NCBI RefSeq assembly: GCF_900187015.1
Contig: NZ_LT906479.1
Span: 868,001 to 932,000 of the forward strand
Reading direction: 5' to 3'
DNA: 64,000 nt
From: Serratia ficaria
GTDB lineage: Bacteria; Pseudomonadota; Gammaproteobacteria; Enterobacterales; Enterobacteriaceae
Every line of letters begins with the position of its first letter. The first letter of the stretch is position 1. Shown here piece after piece: positions 34,791 to 43,381 of this stretch. The notes below the pieces were generated by a model, which ran no database searches, had not been told where the DNA came from, and saw nothing but the letters and a program-made list of their open reading frames with translations. Both the position numbers and the translations under genes were made by a program.

Positions 34791-35984
34791 ATGTCTGCCA
34801 CTTTTGGCCACGCCTTCGCCACCCGTGCGATTCACCACGGCTACGATCCCCAGCAGCATCAGGGCGCGCTGTGCCCGCCGGTGTATATGAGTTCCACCTT
34901 CACCTTCCCCACGGCGGAATACGGCGGCGCCTGCTTTGCCGGCACCGAACCGGGCTATTTCTATTCGCGCATCGCCAACCCGACGCTGAACCTGCTGGAA
35001 CAGCGCATCGCCAATCTGGAAGACGGGGAGGCGGCGGTGGCGTTTTCCTCCGGCATGGGGGCGATCACCGCCTGCTGCTGGACCTTGCTCAGCCCGGGCG
35101 ACGAGCTGATCGTCGATGAAACCATTTATGGCTGCACCTTCAGCTATTTTCATCAGGGCCTGGCGCGCTACGGCGTGAAAATAACCCATGTCGACCTGAC
35201 CCGGCCGGAGCGGCTGGCGGCGGCGATCGGGCCGCGTACCCGGCTGGTGTACTGCGAGACGCCGGCCAACCCCAATATGCGGCTGATCGATATCGCCGCG
35301 GTGGCGGAGATTACCCACCGTCAACAGGCGCTGTTGCTGGTGGATAACACCTACTGCACGCCGTATTTGCAACGGCCATTGACGCTGGGCGCCGACATCG
35401 TGGTGCACTCGGCCACCAAATACCTCGGCGGCCACGGCGATCTGCTGGCCGGTTTGGCGGTGACCACCCAGGCTCTGGCGCAGGATATCCGGCTGGTGGG
35501 GCTGAAGGACATGAACGGCGCGGTGCTGTCGGCGCAGGATGCGGCGCTGCTGCTGCGCGGCCTGAAGACGCTGCCGCTGCGCATGGAGCGCCACTGCGAC
35601 AACGCCCAGCGGCTGGCGGAGATGCTGGCGCGGCATCCGGCGGTGGCGCGGGTCGACTATCCCGGCCTGGCCACCTTCCCTCAGCACGCCCTGGCGCAGC
35701 GGCAAATGGCGCGCCCCGGCGGCATGCTGGCGTTCGAGCTTAAGGGCGGCATGGCGGCGGGTATCCGCTTCCTCAACGCGCTGCGGCTGATACTGCGGGC
35801 GGTCAGCCTGGGGGATTGCGAAAGCCTGGCGCAGCACCCGGCCAGCATGACCCACTCGGCCTACAGCGCCGAAGAGCGGCGGCGCCACCATATCAGCGAC
35901 GGGTTGATTCGGCTGTCCGCCGGGCTGGAGGCGTTTGAGGATCTGCAGGCGGATATCCTGCAGGCGCTGGAGCGCGCCGAGTAA
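34791..35984 (+). CDS. mdeA: Methionine gamma-lyase
   Basis: PLP enzyme of the Cys/Met metabolism family, predicted to split L-methionine into methanethiol, 2-oxobutyrate and ammonia; such enzymes also release H2S from homocysteine and cysteine. 397 aa (Pseudomonas putida enzyme 398). It reads like that enzyme along its length (FATRAIHHGYDPQ.H.GAL.PPVY). The diagnostic cysteine of true gamma-lyases is kept, Cys115 in YGCTF, with PLP lysine Lys210 (SATKYLGGHGD) and Tyr58/Arg60 (FYSRIANPT). RBS AAGGAG. 36 nt after the DUF1641 gene, likely same operon. Confidence 0.9.
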   Translation: MSATFGHAFATRAIHHGYDPQQHQGALCPPVYMSSTFTFPTAEYGGACFAGTEPGYFYSRIANPTLNLLEQRIANLEDGEAAVAFSSGMGAITACCWTLLSPGDELIVDETIYGCTFSYFHQGLARYGVKITHVDLTRPERLAAAIGPRTRLVYCETPANPNMRLIDIAAVAEITHRQQALLLVDNTYCTPYLQRPLTLGADIVVHSATKYLGGHGDLLAGLAVTTQALAQDIRLVGLKDMNGAVLSAQDAALLLRGLKTLPLRMERHCDNAQRLAEMLARHPAVARVDYPGLATFPQHALAQRQMARPGGMLAFELKGGMAAGIRFLNALRLILRAVSLGDCESLAQHPASMTHSAYSAEERRRHHISDGLIRLSAGLEAFEDLQADILQALERAE

Positions 35985-35988
35985 GCCG

Positions 35989-36012
35989 CCCCGCCGACGG
36001 CCGACGGCGGGG
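35989..36012. terminator. Hairpin between convergent mdeA and the HAL-like gene
   Basis: CCCCGCCG / CGGCGGGG, a perfect 8-bp GC stem with an 8-nt loop in the 34-bp gap between converging stops. No clear U-tract on either strand, so terminator status is uncertain. Confidence 0.45.
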
Positions 36013-36018
36013 AGGGGG

Positions 36019-37542
36019 TTAACGCAGGGCGGGAGCGATATCCGCCAGAACCGCCTCGTCGCGCAGCAGCGCGGCGGCGGCGGCGATATCGGGCGCCAGC
36101 CAGCGATCCTGATGATAAGGCGCCACCTTTTGTCGCAGCTGTCGCCAGGCGCGCCCGGTGCCCTCGCCAAAACGTTGCGGCTGCAAAAATTCGAAAGCCT
36201 GCGCCGCCAGCAGATATTCGATCGCCAATATCTGGTTGCAGTTATCCAGCGCACGCCGCAGCCGCAGCGCCGCGCCGGTGCCCATGCTCAGATGGTCTTC
36301 CTGCAGCGCCGAGGTGACGTAGTTATCCACCACGCAGGGCTGGGCCAGCTGACGGTTTTCGGCGCACAGCGCGGCCGAAACGTACTGGGCGATCATCATG
36401 CCGGAGTTGACCCCCGGCTCGCTGACCAGAAACGCCGGCAGGCCGCTGACCAGCGGATTGATCAACCGATCGATGCGCCGTTCGGCGATGCCGCCCAGCT
36501 CGGCGATGGCGATCGCCAGCAGATCGGCGGCCATCGCCACCGACTCGCCGTGCGGGTTGGCCTGCGACATCACCCGGAAGTCATCCGGCGTGCCGAGCAA
36601 CAGCGGATTGTCGCTGGTGCCGTTCAGCTCGGTGTCAATTTGCCGCTCGGCATGGGCGATTTGGTCGCGGCAGGCGCCATGCACCTGCGGGATCGAACGA
36701 ATGCTCAGCGCATCCTGGGTGCGGATGCCCTCGCTGGCGGCGATCGCTTCGCTGCCGTTCAGCAGCGCACGCAGGTTCTCGCCCACCGCCTGCATGCCGG
36801 GGTGCGGCTTCAGCGCCAGGATCTCCGCGTCGAAGGCGGCGATCTGCCCGCGCAGCGCTTCAAAGCTCATGGCGCCCAGCACGTCGGCCCAGCGGCTCAG
36901 CCGGGTCGCATCGGCCAGCGCCAGGCAGCTCAGCCCGGTCATGCAGGGGGTGCCGTTGACCAGGCACAGCCCGTCTTTGGCGCCCAGCGGCGGCAATTCC
37001 AGCCCCTCGGCCGCCAGCGCCTGCGCGGCGCTCACCAGCCGGCCGCGGTAACTGACCTCGCCCAGGCCGAGCAGGGCGACGCCGACGTGCGCCATATGGG
37101 TCAGATAGCCGACCGAGCCCTGCGCCGGCACCTGCGGCGTGATGCCGCGGTTGAGCAACCCCAACAGCATCGCCACCAGCGGGCGCTGGATGCCGGATTT
37201 GCCGTGGCTGTAATTGACGATGGCGCAGCAGATAATGGCGCGCGTTTGTTCGTCGCTCAGCGGCGCGCCGACGCCGCAGGCGTGGCTCATCAGCGTATTG
37301 CGCGACAGTTGCGCCAGCTGCTCGCCGTGCAGCGCCTGATTGCACAGCGCGCCCAGGCCGGTATTGACGCCGTAGGCGCGCCGCTCGCTGGCGACGATCT
37401 TTTGCACGATCGCCTGGGCGTTGTCGATGCGCGCCCAGGCGGCGTCAGACAGGCTGAGCGGCGCGCCATAACGCGCTACCGCCACGACGTCCCGCCAGCA
37501 CAGCGGCTGGCTGTCGAGGGTAACGGAAGAAGGGTAATTCAT
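36019..37542 (-). CDS. MIO-less HAL/PAL superfamily lyase, candidate ergothionase-type enzyme
   Basis: 507 aa, full length for the histidine/phenylalanine ammonia-lyase fold. Conserved landmarks include RAYGVNTGLG (Tyr57), NTLMSHACGVG, SGIQRPLV, the LVNGTPCMTG region and QEDHLSMG. The cofactor site reads QGSVG-YLTHMAH (141-152) where HutH reads [15 protein letters not shown]: Ala-Ser-Gly is cleanly absent, so the MIO electrophile cannot form. An MIO-independent member, ergothionase, eliminates trimethylamine from ergothioneine. The neighbouring betaine-type importer favours a histidine-betaine substrate (inference). A pseudoenzyme is the main alternative. RBS AGGAGAA; 10 nt after the ATPase gene. 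Confidence 0.8.
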   Translation of the reverse strand: MNYPSSVTLDSQPLCWRDVVAVARYGAPLSLSDAAWARIDNAQAIVQKIVASERRAYGVNTGLGALCNQALHGEQLAQLSRNTLMSHACGVGAPLSDEQTRAIICCAIVNYSHGKSGIQRPLVAMLLGLLNRGITPQVPAQGSVGYLTHMAHVGVALLGLGEVSYRGRLVSAAQALAAEGLELPPLGAKDGLCLVNGTPCMTGLSCLALADATRLSRWADVLGAMSFEALRGQIAAFDAEILALKPHPGMQAVGENLRALLNGSEAIAASEGIRTQDALSIRSIPQVHGACRDQIAHAERQIDTELNGTSDNPLLLGTPDDFRVMSQANPHGESVAMAADLLAIAIAELGGIAERRIDRLINPLVSGLPAFLVSEPGVNSGMMIAQYVSAALCAENRQLAQPCVVDNYVTSALQEDHLSMGTGAALRLRRALDNCNQILAIEYLLAAQAFEFLQPQRFGEGTGRAWRQLRQKVAPYHQDRWLAPDIAAAAALLRDEAVLADIAPALR

Positions 37543-37552
37543 CAGGTTCTCC

Positions 37553-38410
37553 TCAGGCGCTGGCCATGATAGTCGGGCGCGGCTTCTGCACGTTTTCATC
37601 CAGCGCCAGACGGCGCTGCACGAAGCGGTTAACGTATTCATCCGCCGGATTGTTAAGGATCTCCTGCGGGGTGCCGACCTGGATCAGCTTGCCGTCTTTC
37701 AGGATCGCGATCCGGTTGCCGATGCGCACCGCCTCGTCCAGATCGTGGGTGATGAACACCAGCGTTTTATGCAGCTCTTTTTGCAGCGCCAGCAGCTGAT
37801 CCTGCATTTCGGCGCGGATCAGCGGATCGAGCGCGCTGAAGGCTTCGTCCAGCAGAATGATGTCGGTGTCGGTCGCCAGCGCGCGCGCCAGGCCGACGCG
37901 CTGGCGCATGCCGCCGGACAGCTGATGCGGATAGGATTTCTCATAGCCTTTCAGCCCGACGGTGTCGATCCAGTGGCGCGCCCGTTCCTGATAGACCTCT
38001 TTGGCTTCGCCGCGCACCTTCAGGCCGTAGCCGACGTTGTCCAGCACCGTTTTGTGCGGCAGCAGGCCGAAGCTCTGGAACACCATGCTGATCTTGTGGC
38101 GGCGGAAGTGCTCAAGCTGCTTCTCGTCGTAGCGCAGGATATCTTCGCCGTCCACCAGGATCTGGCCGCTGGTGGGGTCGATCAATCGGTTGAAGTGGCG
38201 CACCAGCGTAGACTTGCCGGATCCGGACAGCCCCATGATCACGAAGATCTCGCCGGCGGCGATCGACATCGACAGATCGTGCACCCCGACCACGCAATCG
38301 GTGGCCGCCTGCACTTCCTGCTTGGTTTTGCCCTGCCGGCTCATCGCCAGCGCCGCCGCCGTTTTGTGGCCGAAAATCTTGTAAACGTTTTGGATTTCGA
38401 TTTTGTTCAT
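37553..38410 (-). CDS. ABC transporter ATP-binding protein, glycine betaine/proline (ProV/HutV) type
   Basis: 285 aa. Walker [11 protein letters not shown]-loop MVFQSFGLLPHKTV, signature LSGGMRQRVGLARAL, Walker B ILLDEAFSALDP and the H-loop FITHDLDEA are all intact. The N-terminus (KIFGHKTAAALAMSRQGKTKQEV) is ProV-like. It lacks the C-terminal CBS pair of osmotic ProV, in keeping with a nutrient rather than an osmoregulated importer. 5 nt after the permease gene. HutXWV of rhizobia and pseudomonads (histidine, proline, betaine) is the closest functional analogy I can offer. Confidence 0.9.
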   Translation of the reverse strand: MNKIEIQNVYKIFGHKTAAALAMSRQGKTKQEVQAATDCVVGVHDLSMSIAAGEIFVIMGLSGSGKSTLVRHFNRLIDPTSGQILVDGEDILRYDEKQLEHFRRHKISMVFQSFGLLPHKTVLDNVGYGLKVRGEAKEVYQERARHWIDTVGLKGYEKSYPHQLSGGMRQRVGLARALATDTDIILLDEAFSALDPLIRAEMQDQLLALQKELHKTLVFITHDLDEAVRIGNRIAILKDGKLIQVGTPQEILNNPADEYVNRFVQRRLALDENVQKPRPTIMASA

Positions 38411-38415
38411 TGGGA

Positions 38416-39261
38416 TTACCTCGCAACGGCGGAGCGGCCATAGGCCTGAGTGATACGGTCAATAACCACGGCCAGAATGACGATCGCCAGGCCAGCCTCC
38501 AGCCCCAGCCCGACGTTCAGCGTCTGGATGCCCACCAGCACGTCTTCGCCTAGGCCGCGCGCGCCGATCATCGAAGCCACCACCACCATCGACAGCGACA
38601 TCATGGTGGTTTGGTTGATGCCGGCCATGATGCTCGGCAGCGCCAGCGGCAGCTGCACGCCGAACAGTTTCTGCCAGCGATTGGCGCCGAAGGCGGTGAC
38701 CGACTCCATCACTTCCTTGTCGACCTGGCGGATCCCCAGGTCGGTCAGGCGGATCAGCGGCGGCGTGGCGTAGATCACCGTCGCCAGGATCGCCGGCACC
38801 TTGCCCAGGCCGAACAGCATCAGCACCGGGATCAGGTACACGAAGCTCGGCATGGTTTGCATCACGTCCATCAGCGGCATCATCACCGCCCGCACCCGGT
38901 CGTTGCGCGCCGCCAGCACGCCCAGAGGAATGCCGATAATCACCGCCAGCAGCGTGGCCACCAGCACCAGAGCCAGGGTTTGCATCAGCTTGTCCCACAT
39001 GCCGGCGGTACCGACCAGCAGCAGCAGGCCGACAATCACCAGCGTCGGCAGCCAGCGGCGGGTGGCGTGCCAGGCCAGCAGCCCGACCACCGCCAGCATC
39101 AGCCACCAGGGGGTGGCGCGCAGCAGGCTTTCAAGATGGATCACCGCCCACAGCAGGGTGTCGGAGATCTTGCGGAACATATCGCCATAGTGGGTGACCA
39201 GCACATCGACCCAGCCGTTGATCCAATCGGCGATGGAGAAGGTAAAGCGTTCTGGAAACAT
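38416..39261 (-). CDS. ABC transporter permease, glycine betaine/proline (ProW/HutW) type
   Basis: 281 aa inner-membrane protein with about seven hydrophobic segments. It carries the BPD-transport EAA loop (VTAFGANRWQKLFGVQLPLALPSIMAGI, about 190-217) and the ProW-like GIPLGVLAARNDRVRAVMMPLMDVMQTMPSFVYLIPVLMLFG. Pairs with the ATPase downstream and the binding protein upstream in one minus-strand operon. Start ATG at 39259-39261. Confidence 0.92.
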   Translation of the reverse strand: MFPERFTFSIADWINGWVDVLVTHYGDMFRKISDTLLWAVIHLESLLRATPWWLMLAVVGLLAWHATRRWLPTLVIVGLLLLVGTAGMWDKLMQTLALVLVATLLAVIIGIPLGVLAARNDRVRAVMMPLMDVMQTMPSFVYLIPVLMLFGLGKVPAILATVIYATPPLIRLTDLGIRQVDKEVMESVTAFGANRWQKLFGVQLPLALPSIMAGINQTTMMSLSMVVVASMIGARGLGEDVLVGIQTLNVGLGLEAGLAIVILAVVIDRITQAYGRSAVAR

Positions 39262-39329
39262 AAATTTTTCCCCTGTCCGGCCCGGGCCATGCAGGCGCCG
39301 GGAGCGTGTTTACTGAAAGCTGAGAATGC

Positions 39330-40295
39330 CTACAAGGAAGCCTGAATTTTTTTCGCCGCGTCTTCGCTCACCCACTGTTTCCAGATGTCCGGGTGCTGTT
39401 TGAAGAACTCCAGCGCCAGCTTCTGCGAGCTGATGCGTTCCTTGCTCATGCGCGCCAGATTCTGGTTAACCAGATCGAGCGGCAGGTTCACTTTCGCCAA
39501 CACCTGCACCAACTCCGGCGCCTGCTGGTTAAACACGCTGGAAAGGCCGACCTTGATGTGAATGTTTTTGTCCACGCCCGGCTCTTCCAGCTTCACCAGA
39601 TCGAGCTGGCCCATGATCGGGGTCGGCGACCAGTAATAGAACAGGATGGGCTCGCCGCGGCGGTAGCTGGAGAGGATGGCGGTATCCAGCGCCGGGCCGG
39701 TGCCGGGGCGGAAGTTGGTGAACTTGTCGTCCAGCTTGAATTTTTTCAGGATGGCGGTGTTGTCCAGCTCGCAGGTCCAGCCGGCCGGGCAGTTGTAGAA
39801 ACGGCCTTTTTCCGGTTCTTCCTGATCGCGGAACACCTGCGCGTATTTGGCCAGGTCCGGGATGCTTTTCAGATCCGGCGCCAGCGGCTTCAGCTTGCGC
39901 TTGGCGTCGCCTTCGATCACGTAGCGCGGCACGTACCAGCCTTCCACCGCGCCGACGATCGGGGCGCCGACGCTGACCGCCTTGCCGGCTTTCTCGGCCT
40001 TGTTCCACACTTCGCTGCGGCCGATCCACTCTTCGGCGAACACCTGAATATCGTTGGTGCCGATCGCCTGTTCCATGGTGATGGAGTTGCCGGGCAGCGA
40101 ATCGGTTTTACAGTCATAGCCTTTTTGCAGCACGTACTGCATGACGTCGGTCAGCAGCATGCCGCTTTCCCAGTTCAGGCCGGCGAATTTTACCGGCTTG
40201 CCGGATTCGCACCAGCCTGCTGCGCGGGCCGAGAGGCTGCCGGTCATCAGGCCCAGCGCGATTAACGGTAGCCATATTTTGTGTCGTGTTTGCAT
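39330..40295 (-). CDS. Periplasmic substrate-binding protein, glycine betaine/histidine-betaine (ProX/HutX) type
   Basis: 321 aa with signal peptide MQTRHKIWLPLIALGLMTGSLSARA cleaved near 25. The mature part starts AGWCESGKPVKFAGLNWESG and belongs to the OpuAC/ProX type-II binding-protein fold. It contains FYNCPAGWTCELDN, a Cys-flanked loop typical of ProX relatives, and several Trp/Tyr (EEWIGRSEVW, EGWYVPRYV, FYYWSPTP) that could form an aromatic cage for a quaternary ammonium. Actual ligand unknown: glycine betaine, proline betaine, histidine or ergothioneine are candidates. ATG chosen at the signal peptide; longer frames run into hutT. Confidence 0.88.
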   Translation of the reverse strand: MQTRHKIWLPLIALGLMTGSLSARAAGWCESGKPVKFAGLNWESGMLLTDVMQYVLQKGYDCKTDSLPGNSITMEQAIGTNDIQVFAEEWIGRSEVWNKAEKAGKAVSVGAPIVGAVEGWYVPRYVIEGDAKRKLKPLAPDLKSIPDLAKYAQVFRDQEEPEKGRFYNCPAGWTCELDNTAILKKFKLDDKFTNFRPGTGPALDTAILSSYRRGEPILFYYWSPTPIMGQLDLVKLEEPGVDKNIHIKVGLSSVFNQQAPELVQVLAKVNLPLDLVNQNLARMSKERISSQKLALEFFKQHPDIWKQWVSEDAAKKIQASL

Positions 40296-40320
40296 AGTGA
40301 TACTCCGCGTTAATGACAAA

Positions 40321-40341
40321 GAGCCCGGGAACGGCGGGCTC
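40321..40341 (-). terminator. Intercistronic hairpin between hutT and the ABC genes
   Basis: GAGCCCG / CGGGCTC with a 7-nt loop; on the minus strand it is followed by TTTGTCATT. It looks like a leaky terminator that could lower expression of the downstream ABC and lyase genes relative to hutUHT. Confidence 0.5.
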
Positions 40342-40348
40342 ATGGTTT

Positions 40349-41743
40349 TTAATAGCTTTGCGGCGTGGCGGCGACGGGTGAACCCCCGCCTTTTTTGCGC
40401 ACCCACAGCCAGTAAGCCAGGGTGAGGAAGGCGACCCACACCAGCCCGACGTACAGGGCGATGCGGCTTTCCTCGAAGTAGCCGAGCAGGCCGATGACGA
40501 ACAGCATGAACGCCGTCGCCAAGGCGGGCGCTACCGGCCACCAGGGCACCGGGAAGCTCAGCTGGCTGACCTCCCGCGGCGACAGGGTGCGGCGCATGGC
40601 TATCTGCGACAGCAGGATCATCAGCCATACCCAGACGGTGGCGAAGGTGGCGATAGAGGCGATGATCATAAATACCTGTTTCGGGATCAGGTAATTGAGG
40701 ATCACCCCCAGCAGCAGGGCGACCGACATCACCAGCACCGTCATCCAGGGCACGCCGTTGGCGGTCAGTCTGGAGAAGCTTCTCGGCGCCTGACCATCCT
40801 GCGCCATGCCGTACATCATGCGGCCGGCGCCGAAGATATCGCTGTTGATGGCCGAAATGGCGGCGGTGATCACCACCACGTTCAGCACGTTGGCGGCGGA
40901 GCTGATGCCGAGGTTGCTGAAGATCTCGACGAACGGGCTGCCGTTCTGGCCGATGCTGTTCCACGGATAAATCGCCATCAGCACCAGCAGCGTCAGCACG
41001 TAAAACAGCAGGATGCGTACCGGCACGGCGTTGATCGCCTTCGGCAGCACCTTGGCCGGGTCTTTCGCCTCGCTGGCGGTAATGCCGATAATCTCAATGC
41101 CGCCGAAGGCGAACATCACCACCGCCAGCGAGGCGATCACGCCGCCGATGCCGTTAGGCATAAAGCCGCCGTGTTGCCACAGGTTGCTGATGCCGGTGGC
41201 GTGCTGCGTTTGGCCGAAGCCGAACAGCATCACCGCCGCGCCGCCGACGATCATGGCGACGATGGCGGCGACCTTGATCAGCGACAGCCAGAACTCCATC
41301 TCGCCGAATACCTTGACGCTGCACAGATTGAGCGCGCCGATAAACATGATGATGCTGAGCACCCACACCCACTGGGCGACGTCCGGGAACCACAGCCCCA
41401 TATAAATGCCGAAGGCGGTGACGTCCGCCAGTGCGACGATCACCATTTCGAAGGTGTAGGTCCAACCGGTGAGGAAGCCGGCCAGTGGGCCGAGATAGTG
41501 GCTGGCGTAGTGGCCGAACGAACCGGAAACCGGTTGATGCACCGCCATTTCACCCAGCGCGCGCATCACCATGAACACCGCCGCGCCGCCCACCAGATAG
41601 GCCAGCAGCACCGCCGGGCCGGCCAGCTGAATGGCGCCGGCGGAGCCGTAAAACAGGCCGGTGCCGATCGCCGAGCCGAGGGCCATAAAGCGGATGTGCC
41701 GCGCGTTTAGTCCGCGTCTGAGTTGTGTCGTGTCGTTACGCAT
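40349..41743 (-). CDS. hutT: Amino-acid permease of the APC superfamily (HutT/ProY-like)
   Basis: 464 aa, twelve predicted helices, amino acid transporter (AAT) subfamily: [34 protein letters not shown] is the signature N-terminus, with [17 protein letters not shown] and [17 protein letters not shown] later. The location directly after hutUH suggests histidine (or urocanate/proline) uptake; the sequence alone also fits a proline permease. Start set at [16 protein letters not shown]; the upstream in-frame ATG adds 16 residues not seen in the family. A hairpin (41789-41811) lies between hutH and this gene. Confidence 0.82.
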   Translation of the reverse strand: MRNDTTQLRRGLNARHIRFMALGSAIGTGLFYGSAGAIQLAGPAVLLAYLVGGAAVFMVMRALGEMAVHQPVSGSFGHYASHYLGPLAGFLTGWTYTFEMVIVALADVTAFGIYMGLWFPDVAQWVWVLSIIMFIGALNLCSVKVFGEMEFWLSLIKVAAIVAMIVGGAAVMLFGFGQTQHATGISNLWQHGGFMPNGIGGVIASLAVVMFAFGGIEIIGITASEAKDPAKVLPKAINAVPVRILLFYVLTLLVLMAIYPWNSIGQNGSPFVEIFSNLGISSAANVLNVVVITAAISAINSDIFGAGRMMYGMAQDGQAPRSFSRLTANGVPWMTVLVMSVALLLGVILNYLIPKQVFMIIASIATFATVWVWLMILLSQIAMRRTLSPREVSQLSFPVPWWPVAPALATAFMLFVIGLLGYFEESRIALYVGLVWVAFLTLAYWLWVRKKGGGSPVAATPQSY

Positions 41744-41788
41744 GTTGCTTCCCGTTGAGTTTTTTGCCGAACAGGCACGCGCTGCCCG

Positions 41789-41811
41789 CACCGGGTGGAA
41801 CGCACCCGGTG
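41789..41811. repeat. Perfect 9-bp hairpin between hutH and hutT
   Basis: CACCGGGTG / CACCCGGTG with a 5-nt loop in the 102-nt hutH-hutT gap; no U-tract. It may influence mRNA processing or stability. Confidence 0.55.
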
Positions 41812-41845
41812 GGGACAGAACAAACTGCGTGGTCAGATTTTGTGG

Positions 41846-43381
41846 TTACGCCAGGCTAGGCAGCAGCGCCGCAGGCAGCAGCGATGTCAGGTGACCGGCC
41901 GCCAGCAGCTGGCTGGCGACTTCAATGTCGGGGGCGAAGAAACGATCCTTGTCGTAGAAACTGACATGCTCGCGCAACAAACGGCGCGCCTGCTCCAGCC
42001 CTGCGGTGGTTTTCAGGCCGGTGCGGAAATCCAGGCCCTGACAGGCGGCCAGCCATTCGACCGCCAGAATGCCGCGCACGTTGTCGGCCATTTCCCACAG
42101 GCGGCGCCCGGCGGCCGGCGCCATGGAAACGTGGTCTTCCTGGTTGGCGGAGGTCGGGATGCTGTCAACGCTGGACGGGTGCGACAGGGCCTTGTTTTCA
42201 CTGGCCAGCGCCGCGGCGGTAACCTGGGCTATCATAAAGCCGGAGTTCACCCCGCCGTTTTCCACCAGGAACGGCGGCAGCTGCGACATGTGTTTGTCCA
42301 TCATCAGCGAGATGCGGCGTTCGGACAGCGAGCCGATTTCGGCAAACGCCAGCGCCAGGTTGTCGGCGGCCATCGCCACCGGCTCGGCGTGGAAGTTGCC
42401 GCCGGACAGCACGTCGCCCTGTTCGGCGAACACCAGCGGGTTATCGGATACCGCGTTGGCTTCGGTCTCCAGCACTTCGCCGGCCTGGCGAATTTGCGTC
42501 AGGCAGGCGCCCATCACCTGCGGCTGACAGCGCAGGGAGTAGGGGTCCTGCACTTTTTCACAGTTGCGGTGCGAATCGGACACCTCGCTGCGCTCGCCGA
42601 GCAGATGGCGATAGGCGACGGCGGCGTCGATTTGGCCGCGTTGGCCGCGCACCTCGTGGATACGCGCATCGAACGGGCTGCGCGAACCCAGCGCCGCTTC
42701 CACCGTCAGGCTGCCCGTCACGGTGGCGGCGGCGTACAGGTCTTCCGCGTCGAACAGGCCGCGCAGGGCGAAGGCGGTAGAAACCTGGGTGCCGTTCAGC
42801 AACGCCAGGCCTTCCTTCGCCGCCAGCGTCAGCGGTTTCAGGCCCGCCTTGGCCAGCGCTTCGGTCGCCGGCAGCCATTCGCCCTGATGGCGCGCCTTGC
42901 CTTCGCCCAGCAGCAGCAGGCTCATGTGCGCCAGCGGCGCCAGGTCGCCGGAGGCGCCCACCGAGCCCTTCAGCGGAATGTGCGGGTACACTTCGGCGTT
43001 GACCAGCGCGATCAGCGCCTGGATCACCTCCAGACGAATGCCGGAGAAGCCGCGGGACAGGCTGTTGATCTTCAACACCATGATCAGGCGAACCAGGCTG
43101 TCGTCGGTCGGTGCGCCCACGCCGGCGGCGTGAGACAGCACGATCGAACGCTGCAGGTTCTCCAGATCTTCCCGCGCAATGCGGGTGGAGGCCAGCAGGC
43201 CAAAGCCGGTGTTGATGCCGTAGGTGGTGCGGTTTTCCTCCACAATGCGTTCCACGCAGGCGACGCTTTGCTGAATGGCGGCGTAGGCGTTGTCGTCCAG
43301 CTGCAGGGTGACCGGATGCCGATACACGTCGCGCAGCTGCGCCAGCGTCAATTGCCCAGGGCGGATAGTCAGCGCTTTCAT
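41846..43381 (-). CDS. hutH: Histidine ammonia-lyase (histidase)
   Basis: Deaminates L-histidine to trans-urocanate. 511 aa (P. putida enzyme 510). The MIO-forming triad Ala143-Ser144-Gly145 is present in [24 protein letters not shown], with Tyr54 in [10 protein letters not shown] and the QEDHVSM loop near 410. This is the intact paralogue of the MIO-less protein at 36019-37542. ATG overlaps the hutU TGA (ATGA), so hutU-hutH are coupled. Confidence 0.97.
   Translation of the reverse strand: MKALTIRPGQLTLAQLRDVYRHPVTLQLDDNAYAAIQQSVACVERIVEENRTTYGINTGFGLLASTRIAREDLENLQRSIVLSHAAGVGAPTDDSLVRLIMVLKINSLSRGFSGIRLEVIQALIALVNAEVYPHIPLKGSVGASGDLAPLAHMSLLLLGEGKARHQGEWLPATEALAKAGLKPLTLAAKEGLALLNGTQVSTAFALRGLFDAEDLYAAATVTGSLTVEAALGSRSPFDARIHEVRGQRGQIDAAVAYRHLLGERSEVSDSHRNCEKVQDPYSLRCQPQVMGACLTQIRQAGEVLETEANAVSDNPLVFAEQGDVLSGGNFHAEPVAMAADNLALAFAEIGSLSERRISLMMDKHMSQLPPFLVENGGVNSGFMIAQVTAAALASENKALSHPSSVDSIPTSANQEDHVSMAPAAGRRLWEMADNVRGILAVEWLAACQGLDFRTGLKTTAGLEQARRLLREHVSFYDKDRFFAPDIEVASQLLAAGHLTSLLPAALLPSLA

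Noticed and set aside
36019..37542. Annotation of the second HAL-family gene as an ordinary histidine or phenylalanine ammonia-lyase
   Set aside because: The Ala-Ser-Gly needed to form the MIO cofactor is absent, so MIO-type ammonia elimination is not supported.
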